Origin: an uncultured bacterium | Lineage (GTDB): Bacteria; Bacillota; Clostridia; Oscillospirales; Acutalibacteraceae | Direction: 5' to 3' | Length of the DNA stretch: 64,000 nt | NCBI GenBank assembly: GCA_949283655.1 | Contig: CASDTH010000014.1 | Span: forward strand, 1-64,000 | Part shown: positions 41,639 through 50,917 of the stretch, one piece after another | Position numbering within the stretch: the first letter of the stretch is position 1 | Layout of the letters: the number at the start of each line of letters is the position of its first letter | Notes under the pieces: model-generated | Told to the model about the DNA's origin: nothing | Database searches by the model: none | The model's input: only the letters and a program-made list of their open reading frames with translations | Made by a program: the position numbers and the translations under genes

Positions 41639-42979
41639 ATGAAGAAAGCAAAAAAGCTACTTGCCCTGTTCCTCGCAGTCCTCATGGCGATGACGTGTTT
41701 GAGCGCAATCAGCGCCAGCGCCATCCACGATGAGGCGGCTGCCAACGCGCAGCTCGCCGCCTGGGAGGACAGCCGCGTGGATCTCTCCGGCGTATACGCC
41801 GACATGAGCGAAAAGCAGGCCGAAAGCCTGATGAAAACGCTTGATACCACGCTGGCCGCCGTTCTGGAGCAGCAGAATGTGAAGGCAAAGCTCTACTGCG
41901 ATACGACGGTAGCCAAACTCATCGTCACCATCTTCCCCATTTTGGACGATGCGCTTAGCGGTATGGGCGGCGGCGGAATCTCATTGAGTCTGGCTCCCTC
42001 CACGGTGGCCCTCGGCCTCACAGCCTATCCGGAGGCCGCAGCCTGTTTGATGGCGGCGGAGAGTTGGGCGGATGTGGACGCCTCCAAGCTGGTGTTCGGC
42101 ATTGAGCCGGGCAACGGGGAGCAGTTCCGCACTGTAATGAGCGCCGTGGTGAATATGGGAGGTCTGGGCCTTCTTGTTTTAATGATGCTGCAGGATTATA
42201 TCTTGGCTCCTGTGCTGGAGGCCCTGCACAGCAGCACACCGGTAACTGCTGCGGACGCCGCAGCCCTTGCAGCCGCGCAAACCAGCGACCAGACAGAAAT
42301 GTACACCCTTACGATCCAGTACTCCCTAGCGCCGCTCTTTGATGCGATTGATCTGTTTTTTGCGCATCCGGTCGAGTATCTGTGCGATATCCTTCCGGAT
42401 CTCGCCTATACGTATGACAACATCCTTGTGCCCGGCCTGCTGGAGGGCTTAGGCATGCAGCTCCCGCCGCTCTCTCAGCTGCTGGGCGACCTGCTCGCCG
42501 GCCTGACGGATACCACAGGCGTCGCCTTCCCGGCGATCGATACCAACAAGCTCGTGCACATGGGCTCCGCTAAAGTGGTGGAGAGCGTGATGGCGATTGA
42601 TATGAATCATACGACCGCGTCGGATCCGGCAGCTTATGTCCCCGGTTACCGCGTCCAGATCGACGCCAACAAGCCCATGGTGTTTGCCGCCGTCGCACAG
42701 TATGCCTGCGAAGTGCTGCAGGATCAAAATAACCAGATCGCCATCGGCCGTCTGGTGGTTGGCGCCATTGGCCCGGAGTATCAGGAGGATTATGATGCGA
42801 TCGTGGCGGCCGCGCAATCCGGCAGCAACCTTGCGCTGGCGGACGCCTGCCTCGACCTGGCCGACAAGGTGATCGACAGCGCCGCAGAGCAGGGCGGTAT
42901 CCTCGGCTTCTTCGCGAAGATTGCAGCTTTCTTTAACCGCATTGCGCAGGCGATTCTCGATCTGTTTAAGATCTTCTAA
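41639..42979 (+). CDS. secreted protein of unknown function, Ala/Leu-rich
   Basis: The 446-residue protein starts with a signal peptide (MKKAKKLLALFLAVLMAMTC, cleavage near the SAISASA segment). The mature part is rich in Ala, Leu and Asp, acidic and predicted mostly helical, with no motif I recognise; there is no LPXTG, dockerin or cell-wall repeat. It ends with an amphipathic helix (FFAKIAAFFNRIAQAILDLF). GAGGTG precedes the ATG. It is a single-gene unit ended by a very strong terminator. It may be a surface or extracellular protein limited to close relatives. Confidence 0.65.
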   Translation: MKKAKKLLALFLAVLMAMTCLSAISASAIHDEAAANAQLAAWEDSRVDLSGVYADMSEKQAESLMKTLDTTLAAVLEQQNVKAKLYCDTTVAKLIVTIFPILDDALSGMGGGGISLSLAPSTVALGLTAYPEAAACLMAAESWADVDASKLVFGIEPGNGEQFRTVMSAVVNMGGLGLLVLMMLQDYILAPVLEALHSSTPVTAADAAALAAAQTSDQTEMYTLTIQYSLAPLFDAIDLFFAHPVEYLCDILPDLAYTYDNILVPGLLEGLGMQLPPLSQLLGDLLAGLTDTTGVAFPAIDTNKLVHMGSAKVVESVMAIDMNHTTASDPAAYVPGYRVQIDANKPMVFAAVAQYACEVLQDQNNQIAIGRLVVGAIGPEYQEDYDAIVAAAQSGSNLALADACLDLADKVIDSAAEQGGILGFFAKIAAFFNRIAQAILDLFKIF

Positions 42980-43006
42980 ACCGATCATGCCTCACATTAT
43001 CTCCTA

Positions 43007-43058
43007 AAGCGGCCCGGGTTGCCACGTTGCCTTTGCGTGGCAGCCCGGGCCGCTTGTT
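43007..43058 (+). terminator. strong terminator after the secreted-protein gene
   Basis: A 19-20 bp stem (43007-43026 with 43036-43054, one G-U pair) beginning AAGCGGCCCGGG is followed by TTGTTAT. Confidence 0.85.
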
Positions 43059-43159
43059 ATGAGCGCTTTCATTTTCCTACTTTTGTAGAGTAAGTTAAAA
43101 TCGCGCGTGCTTTCCGCTTAGGCTCTGGAATGGTCAAGACCGTTCCCTACAAATTCCTC

Positions 43160-43191
43160 CCGCCCGGCCGGGCCTTGGCCCGACCGGGCGG
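43160..43191. repeat. 15-bp inverted repeat upstream of the alpha-galactosidase gene
   Basis: CCGCCCGGCCGGGCC (43160-43174) pairs with GGCCCGACCGGGCGG (43177-43191) with one mismatch across a 2-base loop. No T run follows. It lies about 65 bases before the -35 box. Confidence 0.6.
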
Positions 43192-43256
43192 AACATTTCC
43201 CTCATGGGCCAGCCGGAAAGATGCGGAGCCCACCGCCATCTTTTTTTAAAAACTGC

Positions 43257-43285
43257 TTGCAGAGGCCGCCACACTTCCCTATAAT
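43257..43285 (+). promoter_or_regulatory. promoter of the galactosidase operon
   Basis: TTGCAG (43257-43262) and a perfect TATAAT (43280-43285) are separated by 17 bases. Confidence 0.7.
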
Positions 43286-43354
43286 GGTATGGGAATCATC
43301 CGCTTGAACGGGATGGCTCCAGTGTTATGCGATGGAAAGGAATGGAAATACTTC

Positions 43355-45787
43355 ATGATTCAGATCACGAACCAGCAGGAATTCCATTTATCTACGGAAA
43401 AAACGAGCTACCTCTTCCGCGCGCTGCCCTGTGGAAAGCTTGAGCAGCTTTATTATGGCAGAAAAATCCCGGCGTGTGAGGCGTATCCCTTCCTCTATGA
43501 TAAGCACGCTGCGGGCTACAGCAATTCGACAGTCTATGATAAAAAGGAGAAGCTCTCGCTCGATCATATCCGGCTGGAGTATTCGGAGTTCGGCAAGGGG
43601 GACTACCGACTGCCCGCCCTTCAGGTGCAGTCGGAAAATGGGAATTTTAACTCTGATTTCAAATTTGTGACCGCCAGGGTCACCGATACGAAGCCGGAGC
43701 TTTCTGGCCTGCCCTCCAGCTATGGCAGGAGCCAGACGCTGACGGTAATCCTTGAGGATGCGGTGCTTGGCGCGCAGCTGCATCTGCTCTACACGGTGTT
43801 TGAGGAATGCAATGTGATCACCCGCAGCGCGCGGTTGATCAATCAAAGCGAGCGGGAGATCAAAATCCACTCCCTGATGAGCATGCAGATTGACCTGCCC
43901 GCCGGGGATTATACCATGCTCTCCTTTGACGGCTCTTGGATTCGCGAGCGCTATAAGCACGAGCGTCCGCTTACGGCGGGGGAATGCTCCATCGGCTCCA
44001 TCTGCGGCACAAGCTCCAACCGGCACAATCCGTTTTTTGCTATCCGGCGGGCGGATTGCGGCGAGCAATCGGGCGAGTGCTGGGGTTTCAACCTTGTTTA
44101 TTCCGGTAACCATATCGGCCGCGCGGAGGTCGCTCCGCACGGGATGGTACGCGTGCAAAACGGTATCAACCCCTTTGCATTCGAGTGGGTGCTTGAGCCG
44201 GGCAAAGCCTTTGACGCACCGGAGGCGGTGCTCACCTTCAGCCATGAAGGCTTAAACGGCATGAGCCGCAACATGCATGCCTTCGTCAAGGAGCATATTG
44301 TGCGCGGCGAGTGGCAGCACCGGGAGCGCCCGGTCGTTGTCAACAACTGGGAGGCGACGTATTTCGCCTTCACAGAGAAGCGCATCCTCGCCATCGCGAA
44401 GGAGGGCGCGCGGCTTGGCGCAGAGCTGTTTGTGCTCGATGACGGCTGGTTCGGTAAGCGCAACAGCGACCATTGCTCCCTGGGCGACTGGACGGTGAAT
44501 AAAAAGAAGCTGCCCTCCGGTATCGGCGGGCTGGCGAAAAAGATCAATGAGATGGGCCTGATGTTTGGCCTCTGGGTAGAACCGGAAATGGTGAACCCGG
44601 ATAGCAACCTCTATCGCGCGCATCCGGAGTGGGCCATGACCACGGACGACTACACGCCCACGGAGGGCCGCAACCAGCTGGTGCTGGATCTGACGAATCC
44701 GGAGGTGCAGCAATATCTGATCGATACCATCACGGATGTGATCAAGCTTGGCAACATTGAATATATCAAATGGGATATGAACCGCCAGTTTTCCGACGTG
44801 TTCGGCCGTACGCTCGGTAAAAAGCAGGGCGAGTATTTCCACCGCTATTACCTCGGCCTCTACAATATTTTGCAGGCGCTGACGGATCGCTTCCCGCACG
44901 TGCTGTTTGAATCCTGCTCGAGCGGGGGCAACCGTTTTGATCTCGGCATGTTCTGCTACATGCCCCAGTGCTGGACGAGCGATAATACGGATCCGCTCGA
45001 CCGTATCCGCATCCAGACAGGCACCTCCTACGGCTACCCGCAATCCGTAATGACGATGCACGTCAGCGCTTCGCCAAGCTTTGCCTCGCTGCGCCAATCC
45101 TCCATTGAGGAGCGGTTCAATGTGGCAAGCTTTGGGCTCTCGGGCTACGAGCTGGATGTGACGAATTTGTCCGCCTTTGACCGGGTGGCGGTCAAGCAGC
45201 AGATTGCGTTTTATAAGGAGCACCGCAGGCTGCTACAGTTCGGCGAATTTTACCGCATCGGCGACATTTTCAGGGAGAATGCCTGTGCATGGCAGGTTGT
45301 TTCGCCTGACAGGTCGGAATCCATGCTCGGCTGCTTCATTGACCGGCTCACGCCCAACAGCGGGCCGGACCGGCTCGCCTTTGTGGGGCTTGACCCGGAG
45401 AAAACCTATCATTTGACCGCGCGGCAGCAACTTTTAAACCTGCGCGTCTTTGGTGAAATCATCAATACGCCGTTGCCAAAGAAGTTTGACATGGAGGATG
45501 GCAAGGTTTATAATTTCCTCGCCGACCACATCCGCCTGCATTCCGAGCAGGAGGAATACACGCTGCCTGGCGCAGCGCTGCTTTACGCAGGCCTTGTGCC
45601 GTGCCAGATGTTCGTTCTGAGCGGATATAATGGAAAAACACGTGTACTGACGGATACGGACTCCCGTGTTTATTATCTGCATGAAACGGCGCGAGACGAA
45701 GAGATGATCGGCGGTGCGGAGGAACCAACGTCGATCGTTCTGCACAAGGCTTCAGTCATCACACAGAGAGAAGAAAAGAATGTTTGA
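43355..45787 (+). CDS. GH36 alpha-galactosidase
   Basis: The 810-residue protein is a typical GH36 enzyme: an N-terminal beta-supersandwich (about 1-310), a catalytic barrel and a C-terminal beta domain. LDDGWFGKRNSDHCSLGDW near residue 361 and GLWVEPEMVNPDSNLYR near 405 are family signatures. The nucleophile is D474 in YIKWDMNR and the acid/base is D543 in CWTSDNTD. It should release terminal alpha-galactose from raffinose-type oligosaccharides or melibiose in the cytoplasm, as no signal peptide is present. The start at 43355 is the best supported by alignment, although the ribosome site is not ideal. A beta-galactosidase follows after 14 bases. Confidence 0.95.
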   Translation: MIQITNQQEFHLSTEKTSYLFRALPCGKLEQLYYGRKIPACEAYPFLYDKHAAGYSNSTVYDKKEKLSLDHIRLEYSEFGKGDYRLPALQVQSENGNFNSDFKFVTARVTDTKPELSGLPSSYGRSQTLTVILEDAVLGAQLHLLYTVFEECNVITRSARLINQSEREIKIHSLMSMQIDLPAGDYTMLSFDGSWIRERYKHERPLTAGECSIGSICGTSSNRHNPFFAIRRADCGEQSGECWGFNLVYSGNHIGRAEVAPHGMVRVQNGINPFAFEWVLEPGKAFDAPEAVLTFSHEGLNGMSRNMHAFVKEHIVRGEWQHRERPVVVNNWEATYFAFTEKRILAIAKEGARLGAELFVLDDGWFGKRNSDHCSLGDWTVNKKKLPSGIGGLAKKINEMGLMFGLWVEPEMVNPDSNLYRAHPEWAMTTDDYTPTEGRNQLVLDLTNPEVQQYLIDTITDVIKLGNIEYIKWDMNRQFSDVFGRTLGKKQGEYFHRYYLGLYNILQALTDRFPHVLFESCSSGGNRFDLGMFCYMPQCWTSDNTDPLDRIRIQTGTSYGYPQSVMTMHVSASPSFASLRQSSIEERFNVASFGLSGYELDVTNLSAFDRVAVKQQIAFYKEHRRLLQFGEFYRIGDIFRENACAWQVVSPDRSESMLGCFIDRLTPNSGPDRLAFVGLDPEKTYHLTARQQLLNLRVFGEIINTPLPKKFDMEDGKVYNFLADHIRLHSEQEEYTLPGAALLYAGLVPCQMFVLSGYNGKTRVLTDTDSRVYYLHETARDEEMIGGAEEPTSIVLHKASVITQREEKNV

Positions 45788-45801
45788 AAGGAATGGATCA
45801 G

Positions 45802-48186
45802 ATGATGAGAACCACCCTGCCCCTGAACTTTGGCTGGCACTATACGCCATCCTTCGACCCGGCCATGGTCACGCCGGATTTTGACGCAAGCTCGTTTGCG
45901 GTTGTGGATATCCCCCACACCTGCAAGGAGGTGCCGTTCAATTATTTTAACGAGGCGTCGTATCAATTCATCAGCGGCTACCGCAAGGAGTTTGCTCTGC
46001 CGCGGGAGATGAAGCGAAAGGGCAACCGGTTCCTGCTGCATTTTGAGGGTGTGGCCAACTTGGCGAAGGTGTATCTCAACGGCGTACTCCTTGGCGAGCA
46101 CAAGGGCGGCTATACAGCGTTTGCCTTTGATGTGACCGATACCATCAAAACACGCGGCAACGTGCTCGCAGTGGAGGTGGATTCCACCGAGCGGCCGGAG
46201 ATTCCGCCGTTTGGCCGTGTGGTCGATTACCTCTGCTATGGCGGTATCTACCGTGAGGTGTGGTTGGAGTGCGTCAACGAGGTGTATATTGAGGATACCT
46301 TTATCCGCACCAAAGACCTGCTGCTCGGCAAAAAGAAGCTGTTGGATATCGATGTGACGTTTTCTGAGCACACGCAGGGCGATCTGAAGCTGGAGCTCTA
46401 TGACGGTGAAAAGCTGCTCGCCTCCCAGGTGTGCCCGTTTGAGGCGAAGGTGCTCAATCTCAAATGGCGCGTCTCCGGCGTAACGCTCTGGTCCACCGAG
46501 CAGCCGAAGCTCTACACCCTGAAGGTGATCTATAATGGCGGCGCGGATGAAAAATCCTACCGCTTTGGCTTCCGCGAATGCGAATTCCGCAAGGATGGCT
46601 TTTATCTCAATGGGCGCAAGCTTAAAATCCGCGGCTTGAACCGCCACCAGAGCTACCCCTACGTGGGCTACGCTATGCCTGCCTCCGCGCAGAAGGCGGA
46701 TGCAGACCTGCTCAAGTTTGAGCTCGGTTGCAACCTGGTGCGTACCTCGCACTATCCGGATTCCACCCACTTCCTTGACCGGTGCGATGAGATCGGGCTG
46801 CTCGTTTTCACCGAGATGCCCAGCTGGCAGTTCACCGGCGAGGGAGAATGGCGCGAGAACTGCCTGAAAAATGTGGCGGATATGGTCAAGCGCGACCGCA
46901 ACCACCCCTGCGTCATCCTTTGGGGCGTGCGCGTCAACGAGGGGCCGGATTGCGACGAGCTGTATGAAAAGACCAACGCAATCGCACATTCCCTGGACGA
47001 TACCCGCCAGACGGGCGGCGTGCGCAACTTCCCGCAGAGCCATCTGCTGGAGGATGTTTATACCTACAATGATTTCATCCATTCCGGTGGCAAAATCGTG
47101 CTGAACCTGCCCCTGATCGTGGCCGGGCCGAACGCGCCCTATCTTGTCACAGAGCATAATGGGCATATGTACCCCACCAAGAGCTTTGACCGGGAGGAAA
47201 TCCGCGTGGAGCATGCGCTGCGCCATGCCCGTGTGTTGAACCAGGCCTATGGCAGCAGCCGCACCAGCGGCGCAATTGGCTGGTGCATGGCGGATTATAA
47301 TACACACAAGGATTTCGGCAGCGGCGACCGCATTTGCTACCATGGCGTGACGGATATGTTCCGCATCCCGAAGCTTGCCGCCGCGCTATATGCCTCTCAG
47401 CAGGATGAAACGCCGGTGATGGAGATATCCTCCTCCATGGATATTGGCGAGCATCCGGGCAGCCAGCTCGGTCAGATCTATGCCTTCACAAACTGTGATT
47501 ACATCAAGGTTTATAAAAACGGCGTGTATATGAGCACGGCTTACCCAAATAAAAAAATGTTCCCGCACCTGCCGCATCCACCTATCCTGACGGATGATTT
47601 CATCGGTGACGCGCTCACCGAGGTGGAGCACCTCAACGATACGGCGGCGAAGTTCCTGAAGCCCGCTCTGGTTGCAGGCTCCAAATATGCCTTTGCCATG
47701 CCGAAGAAATATTTCCTCATGGCAGGCCTCGGCATCGTGACGAGCGGCATGAAGATCGGCGATATGGTCTCGCTGGTGGAAAAATACATCGGCGGTTGGG
47801 GCGATGAGCAGGTTTCCTACCGCTTTGAAGGCTTTAAGAATGGCGAGCTGGTCAAAACCGTCGTTAAAACAGCGGTGACGGAGACACACCTGAATGTCCG
47901 CGTGGATCAGCCGGAGCTTGTGGAGGCGGATACCTACGATGTGACCCGTGTTGCTCTGACTGCAGTGGATCAAAACGGCAACCATCTCCCCTTTGCGAGC
48001 AACGCTGTAACCGTTTCGGTGGATGGCCCTGTGGAGGTAATCGGGCCGAAGACCTTTGCGCTCATCGGCGGCGGCCGCGCCTTCTGGCTTCGCACAAAGG
48101 GCGAGAGCGGAGAGGCGACCGTGACAATCAGTGTGGAGAATATGGGAACCTACACCTGTAAGGTCAACGTGACCAAACAGGCGTAA
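45802..48186 (+). CDS. GH2 beta-galactosidase-like enzyme
   Basis: The 794-residue protein has the GH2 layout: a sugar-binding domain (about 40-160), an immunoglobulin-like domain, a TIM barrel and C-terminal beta domains. NRHQSYPYVGYAMP near residue 280 corresponds to the conserved N-R-H loop. The acid/base is E380 in WGVRVNEGPD and the nucleophile is E451 in YLVTEHNGH. The closest function is beta-galactosidase, but beta-glucuronidase-like activities cannot be excluded. There is no signal peptide. AAAGGA lies nine bases before the ATG at 45802. It is cotranscribed with the alpha-galactosidase. Confidence 0.9.
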   Translation: MMRTTLPLNFGWHYTPSFDPAMVTPDFDASSFAVVDIPHTCKEVPFNYFNEASYQFISGYRKEFALPREMKRKGNRFLLHFEGVANLAKVYLNGVLLGEHKGGYTAFAFDVTDTIKTRGNVLAVEVDSTERPEIPPFGRVVDYLCYGGIYREVWLECVNEVYIEDTFIRTKDLLLGKKKLLDIDVTFSEHTQGDLKLELYDGEKLLASQVCPFEAKVLNLKWRVSGVTLWSTEQPKLYTLKVIYNGGADEKSYRFGFRECEFRKDGFYLNGRKLKIRGLNRHQSYPYVGYAMPASAQKADADLLKFELGCNLVRTSHYPDSTHFLDRCDEIGLLVFTEMPSWQFTGEGEWRENCLKNVADMVKRDRNHPCVILWGVRVNEGPDCDELYEKTNAIAHSLDDTRQTGGVRNFPQSHLLEDVYTYNDFIHSGGKIVLNLPLIVAGPNAPYLVTEHNGHMYPTKSFDREEIRVEHALRHARVLNQAYGSSRTSGAIGWCMADYNTHKDFGSGDRICYHGVTDMFRIPKLAAALYASQQDETPVMEISSSMDIGEHPGSQLGQIYAFTNCDYIKVYKNGVYMSTAYPNKKMFPHLPHPPILTDDFIGDALTEVEHLNDTAAKFLKPALVAGSKYAFAMPKKYFLMAGLGIVTSGMKIGDMVSLVEKYIGGWGDEQVSYRFEGFKNGELVKTVVKTAVTETHLNVRVDQPELVEADTYDVTRVALTAVDQNGNHLPFASNAVTVSVDGPVEVIGPKTFALIGGGRAFWLRTKGESGEATVTISVENMGTYTCKVNVTKQA

Positions 48187-48214
48187 CTGCACAATCCAAT
48201 AGAGCGCAACCCGG

Positions 48215-48250
48215 CGCCCGCAGCCTCAGAAGAAGGCTGCGGGCGTTTTG
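48215..48250 (+). terminator. terminator of the galactosidase operon
   Basis: CGCCCGCAGCC (48215-48225) pairs perfectly with GGCTGCGGGCG (48235-48245) and is followed by TTTT. Confidence 0.85.
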
Positions 48251-48356
48251 CTGCCTGCGCCTGCTTGAGCGGCGGCGTGCGGCGATAGGATTTTAAGAGA
48301 TATACATAGATTTATGATTTGAAAATGGATAAAAAAGAAAAAATTTAAAATAAAGG

Positions 48357-48385
48357 TTTACAAACAAAATATAAAAATATATTAT
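48357..48385 (+). promoter_or_regulatory. possible promoter of the A+T-rich island
   Basis: TTTACA (48357-48362) and TATTAT (48380-48385) are separated by 17 bases. In such A+T-rich sequence chance matches are common. Confidence 0.4.
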
Positions 48386-48443
48386 GTAAATAGTTACAAA
48401 ACGATAATTTATATCATTGATTTGATAGAAAGGGGTGAGTCCC

Positions 48444-48509
48444 ATGTTTTCAGCAGGCGCTTGGGCGCGGTTTATTGAAGGACATGTATGTTTATTCTAT
48501 GTAGAATAG
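48444..48509 (+). CDS. possible 21-residue peptide
   Basis: A frame of 21 codons begins MFSAGAWARFIEGH after AAAGGGGTGAG, a strong ribosome site four to eight bases before the ATG. The peptide is hydrophobic with one cysteine and ends in a TAG. It could be a leader peptide, a small secreted peptide handled by the downstream ABC genes, or chance. I recognise no family. Confidence 0.3.
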   Translation: MFSAGAWARFIEGHVCLFYVE

Positions 48510-48655
48510 TGCCTTGTCTATGTTGATCAACGAGAAGGAAGGGAGGTGAAAAATAGAGTGAGATGAGTGCTTAGCGATAGAAAGTTGGTTACGCTGATAT
48601 GTATTTACATCAAAACGAAATTGTCATTCGATGGTATTGTAAAGGAGGAAAGCAA

Positions 48656-49261
48656 ATGATGGGAAAAAGTGGTCCAACAAAACATATCTTAATTTCTTCT
48701 CTGTCTATAATTTTAGTGATTGTAATGTGCTTTGCAGGAATAGGCTGCGGCAATGAATACGGAGATCTGTATAATAAGTATCCCTCCCCCAATCCAAATG
48801 CTTATACCAATGATACGGATTCTGTTCCTGTCACTGGTGGCGGTTCATTGAAGGCTTTCGTCGAACGGCAGAAAGAGGGCAAGTTATCGGGAGATACGCT
48901 TTCTGTACGATATTTTTTGCGAAATACCTATACCGGAAATAAAAGTGTTGAAGAAATTAGAGCTACTTGGAATATCAGTGCTCAATTTAGACGGAAGACT
49001 GATTCCTCTTTTACGGCGTCAATTGGGGTTGGAACTGATATTGTGCAATTTGGTGTAGGAGGAAGTTCTTCTGTAGAATATCAGAATAAAACTGTCACAA
49101 AATATTTTAAAAATACCAATGGCGTAAAAGAAGTTTATTATGGGGCCAGTAACTATACGCTTTATCCGTATACGCAGCTTAACTCGCAATCGCTGACAAA
49201 TAGTGCTTATCTAAAGATAAAGGCGCATGCTACACCATATTCTATTACTGCTGCCGTTTAA
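48656..49261 (+). CDS. predicted lipoprotein or secreted protein, function unknown
   Basis: The 201-residue protein has a hydrophobic N-terminal segment (ILISSLSIILVIVMCFAGIG) ending at GCGNEYG, an atypical lipobox, so it is a probable lipoprotein. The mature part has a proline-rich linker (YNKYPSPNPNAY) and a Ser/Thr/Gly-rich, probably beta-stranded domain with alternating polar residues. I do not recognise the family. GGAGG lies seven bases before the ATG. It is the first sizeable gene of an A+T-rich island with a second lipoprotein, an ABC transporter and an Lgt paralogue. Confidence 0.6.
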   Translation: MMGKSGPTKHILISSLSIILVIVMCFAGIGCGNEYGDLYNKYPSPNPNAYTNDTDSVPVTGGGSLKAFVERQKEGKLSGDTLSVRYFLRNTYTGNKSVEEIRATWNISAQFRRKTDSSFTASIGVGTDIVQFGVGGSSSVEYQNKTVTKYFKNTNGVKEVYYGASNYTLYPYTQLNSQSLTNSAYLKIKAHATPYSITAAV

Positions 49262-49374
49262 ACAACTTTATGGAAATTCAGGGCATCTGAGTAACAACAA
49301 GACTTTAGGACTGTGCCGCCACCACTTTGCTGGGGTGGCGGCATATAAATCCTAATGGAATGGGGGGAGCTATC

Positions 49375-50328
49375 ATGAATCAACGCCTCCAAAAAGCGAT
49401 CGCTATTTTTTTGCTATTGCTTGTTTTTTTATTAAGCGCTTGTGGGCAAAAAAATGAGCAAGATTTTTTACCAAAAGTAGAATTGGATAGTCATCAAATT
49501 TTTTTGTTTAATCCCTTTAGCTATGAATTGGGCATTTACGATCTGAGTACGATGGAATGGAGTGCGATTGACGCGCAGGGCGCTTTTTTTCAAGCCTTTG
49601 ATTGGGGAAATAATTATTCGTATTACGTTGTTGGCGCTCAGAACACGCATGATTTTCATCTGGGAAAAGCAGAAAAAGGGTCTCTAACGTTTTATTATTC
49701 GCAGAACAATAAGAAGCAGGCGCTTACCCCGTTTGCGACGGATGGAAAGCACTTTCTTTATTTGATTGAACAAGTAGACGAGAAAAGGTGCTTAAAGCGC
49801 ATTGTTATGATTTCTGAAGAAGGAAAAATAACTCCGGTGGCAAATCTTGATGGCATGGGTGTGATGGGTGGAGTCCTCATAGATGGTATTCTCTATTTTA
49901 CCTGTCCCCGTCAAGATTCTGATTTTTATGAAGTATGGCGTCTGGAACTGTCAGAGGATACAGGACAGCAAAAACCGGTTTTAATCCGAGACGATTATAA
50001 CACGTTTAGGCTATACCGGTACCGCAATCATCTGTTATATATAGATATCGAAAACAGGCTTTTATATGGGGAAGATATCAAAATTCGAATGAGTCACAGT
50101 GCTGATTTGGTATGGATAGATGATGAAGTGAATCTGCTTGTGGAAGAATATGTAAACGGTAATCATAATTTAGAAATTGTTTTTACAGACATTTCTAGTG
50201 GGAAAATTTTGGGTGCATATGAAAAGGCGATTAATTTTACGCGGGAGGATTCCAGAATAACGATATATGGCAGTGGATTCATTGAATATCTGGACTTGCC
50301 GAAAGGAGCTGCATATGGCGTACATTGA
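49375..50328 (+). CDS. predicted lipoprotein, possibly beta-propeller
   Basis: The 317-residue protein has a clear lipoprotein signal with lipobox LLSAC near residue 22. The mature part contains regularly spaced aromatic and Asp/Gly-rich strands (for example DGKHFLYLIEQ, DGILYFTCPRQDSDFYEVWR, YRYRNHLLYIDIENRLLYG) that suggest a WD- or TolB-like beta-propeller. No family is recognised. GGGGGGAG precedes the ATG. Its 3' end overlaps the ABC ATPase gene by 14 bases, so the two are coupled; it could be the sensor or substrate-binding partner of that transporter. Confidence 0.65.
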   Translation: MNQRLQKAIAIFLLLLVFLLSACGQKNEQDFLPKVELDSHQIFLFNPFSYELGIYDLSTMEWSAIDAQGAFFQAFDWGNNYSYYVVGAQNTHDFHLGKAEKGSLTFYYSQNNKKQALTPFATDGKHFLYLIEQVDEKRCLKRIVMISEEGKITPVANLDGMGVMGGVLIDGILYFTCPRQDSDFYEVWRLELSEDTGQQKPVLIRDDYNTFRLYRYRNHLLYIDIENRLLYGEDIKIRMSHSADLVWIDDEVNLLVEEYVNGNHNLEIVFTDISSGKILGAYEKAINFTREDSRITIYGSGFIEYLDLPKGAAYGVH

Positions 50329-50917
50329 TATAAAAGAGCTTTCAATTTCATTTGCTAACAGAAAAATATTGGATTCCATCACCTATCGATTTTGCAATGG
50401 TATTACTGTGCTGCACGGAGATTCTGGAGCCGGGAAAACGACGCTGCTCTATGTAATTGCAGGGATTTATAAAGATTACACGGGAGAAGTGCATCTGCCG
50501 CCCGAAAGCAATCTGGCGTATTGCTCCCAGGATGATCTGCTTTTTGGAAACTTGACCACACAGGAAAACATGCATTTGAAGTATACCGCTTGTAATTTGC
50601 CCTATGAGGAGGAGCAAGAGCGGATACATACGGCTCTATCGCAGTTTGGAATAGAGGCGGTGCTTCCATTCAAGGCAAAGGCGTTGTCCGGCGGGGAGCG
50701 GCAACGATTAAAAATGGCAATGCTGGCCCTGACAAATCCGGATATTATTTTGCTGGATGAGCCAACAGCGAAGCTGGATGATGAAAATGCCCAAAACATG
50801 CTGAACGTAATAGAGCGCGTTTGGAAAAATAAGCTTTTACTCATTGTGAGCCATGACCGGTTATCTTTTTCAGCTCCATTTGATGAGCTGTATCTGCAAG
50901 GAGGAAAGTTGCGGTGA
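50315..50917 (+). CDS. ABC transporter ATP-binding protein
   Basis: The 200-residue ATPase has Walker A HGDSGAGKTTLLY near residue 35, a Q-loop YCSQDDLLFG, signature ALSGGERQRLKMA near 126, Walker B IILLDEPTAKLDD near 148 and the switch histidine in IVSHDRL. It is small, as usual for LolD/MacB-like ATPases that work with FtsX-type permeases. AAAGGAG precedes the ATG. The stop overlaps the permease gene by four bases. Confidence 0.92.
   Translation: MAYIDIKELSISFANRKILDSITYRFCNGITVLHGDSGAGKTTLLYVIAGIYKDYTGEVHLPPESNLAYCSQDDLLFGNLTTQENMHLKYTACNLPYEEEQERIHTALSQFGIEAVLPFKAKALSGGERQRLKMAMLALTNPDIILLDEPTAKLDDENAQNMLNVIERVWKNKLLLIVSHDRLSFSAPFDELYLQGGKLR

Larger units (their letters stand above)
48251..48655. 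other. A+T-rich leader of the lipoprotein/ABC island
   Basis: The base composition falls sharply here to A+T-rich. The stretch holds a possible promoter (48357-48385), a 21-codon frame with a strong ribosome site (48444-48509), and a second strong GGGAGGTG site near 48540 followed only by stop-limited frames of two or three codons. No larger gene is supported. Confidence 0.5.
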
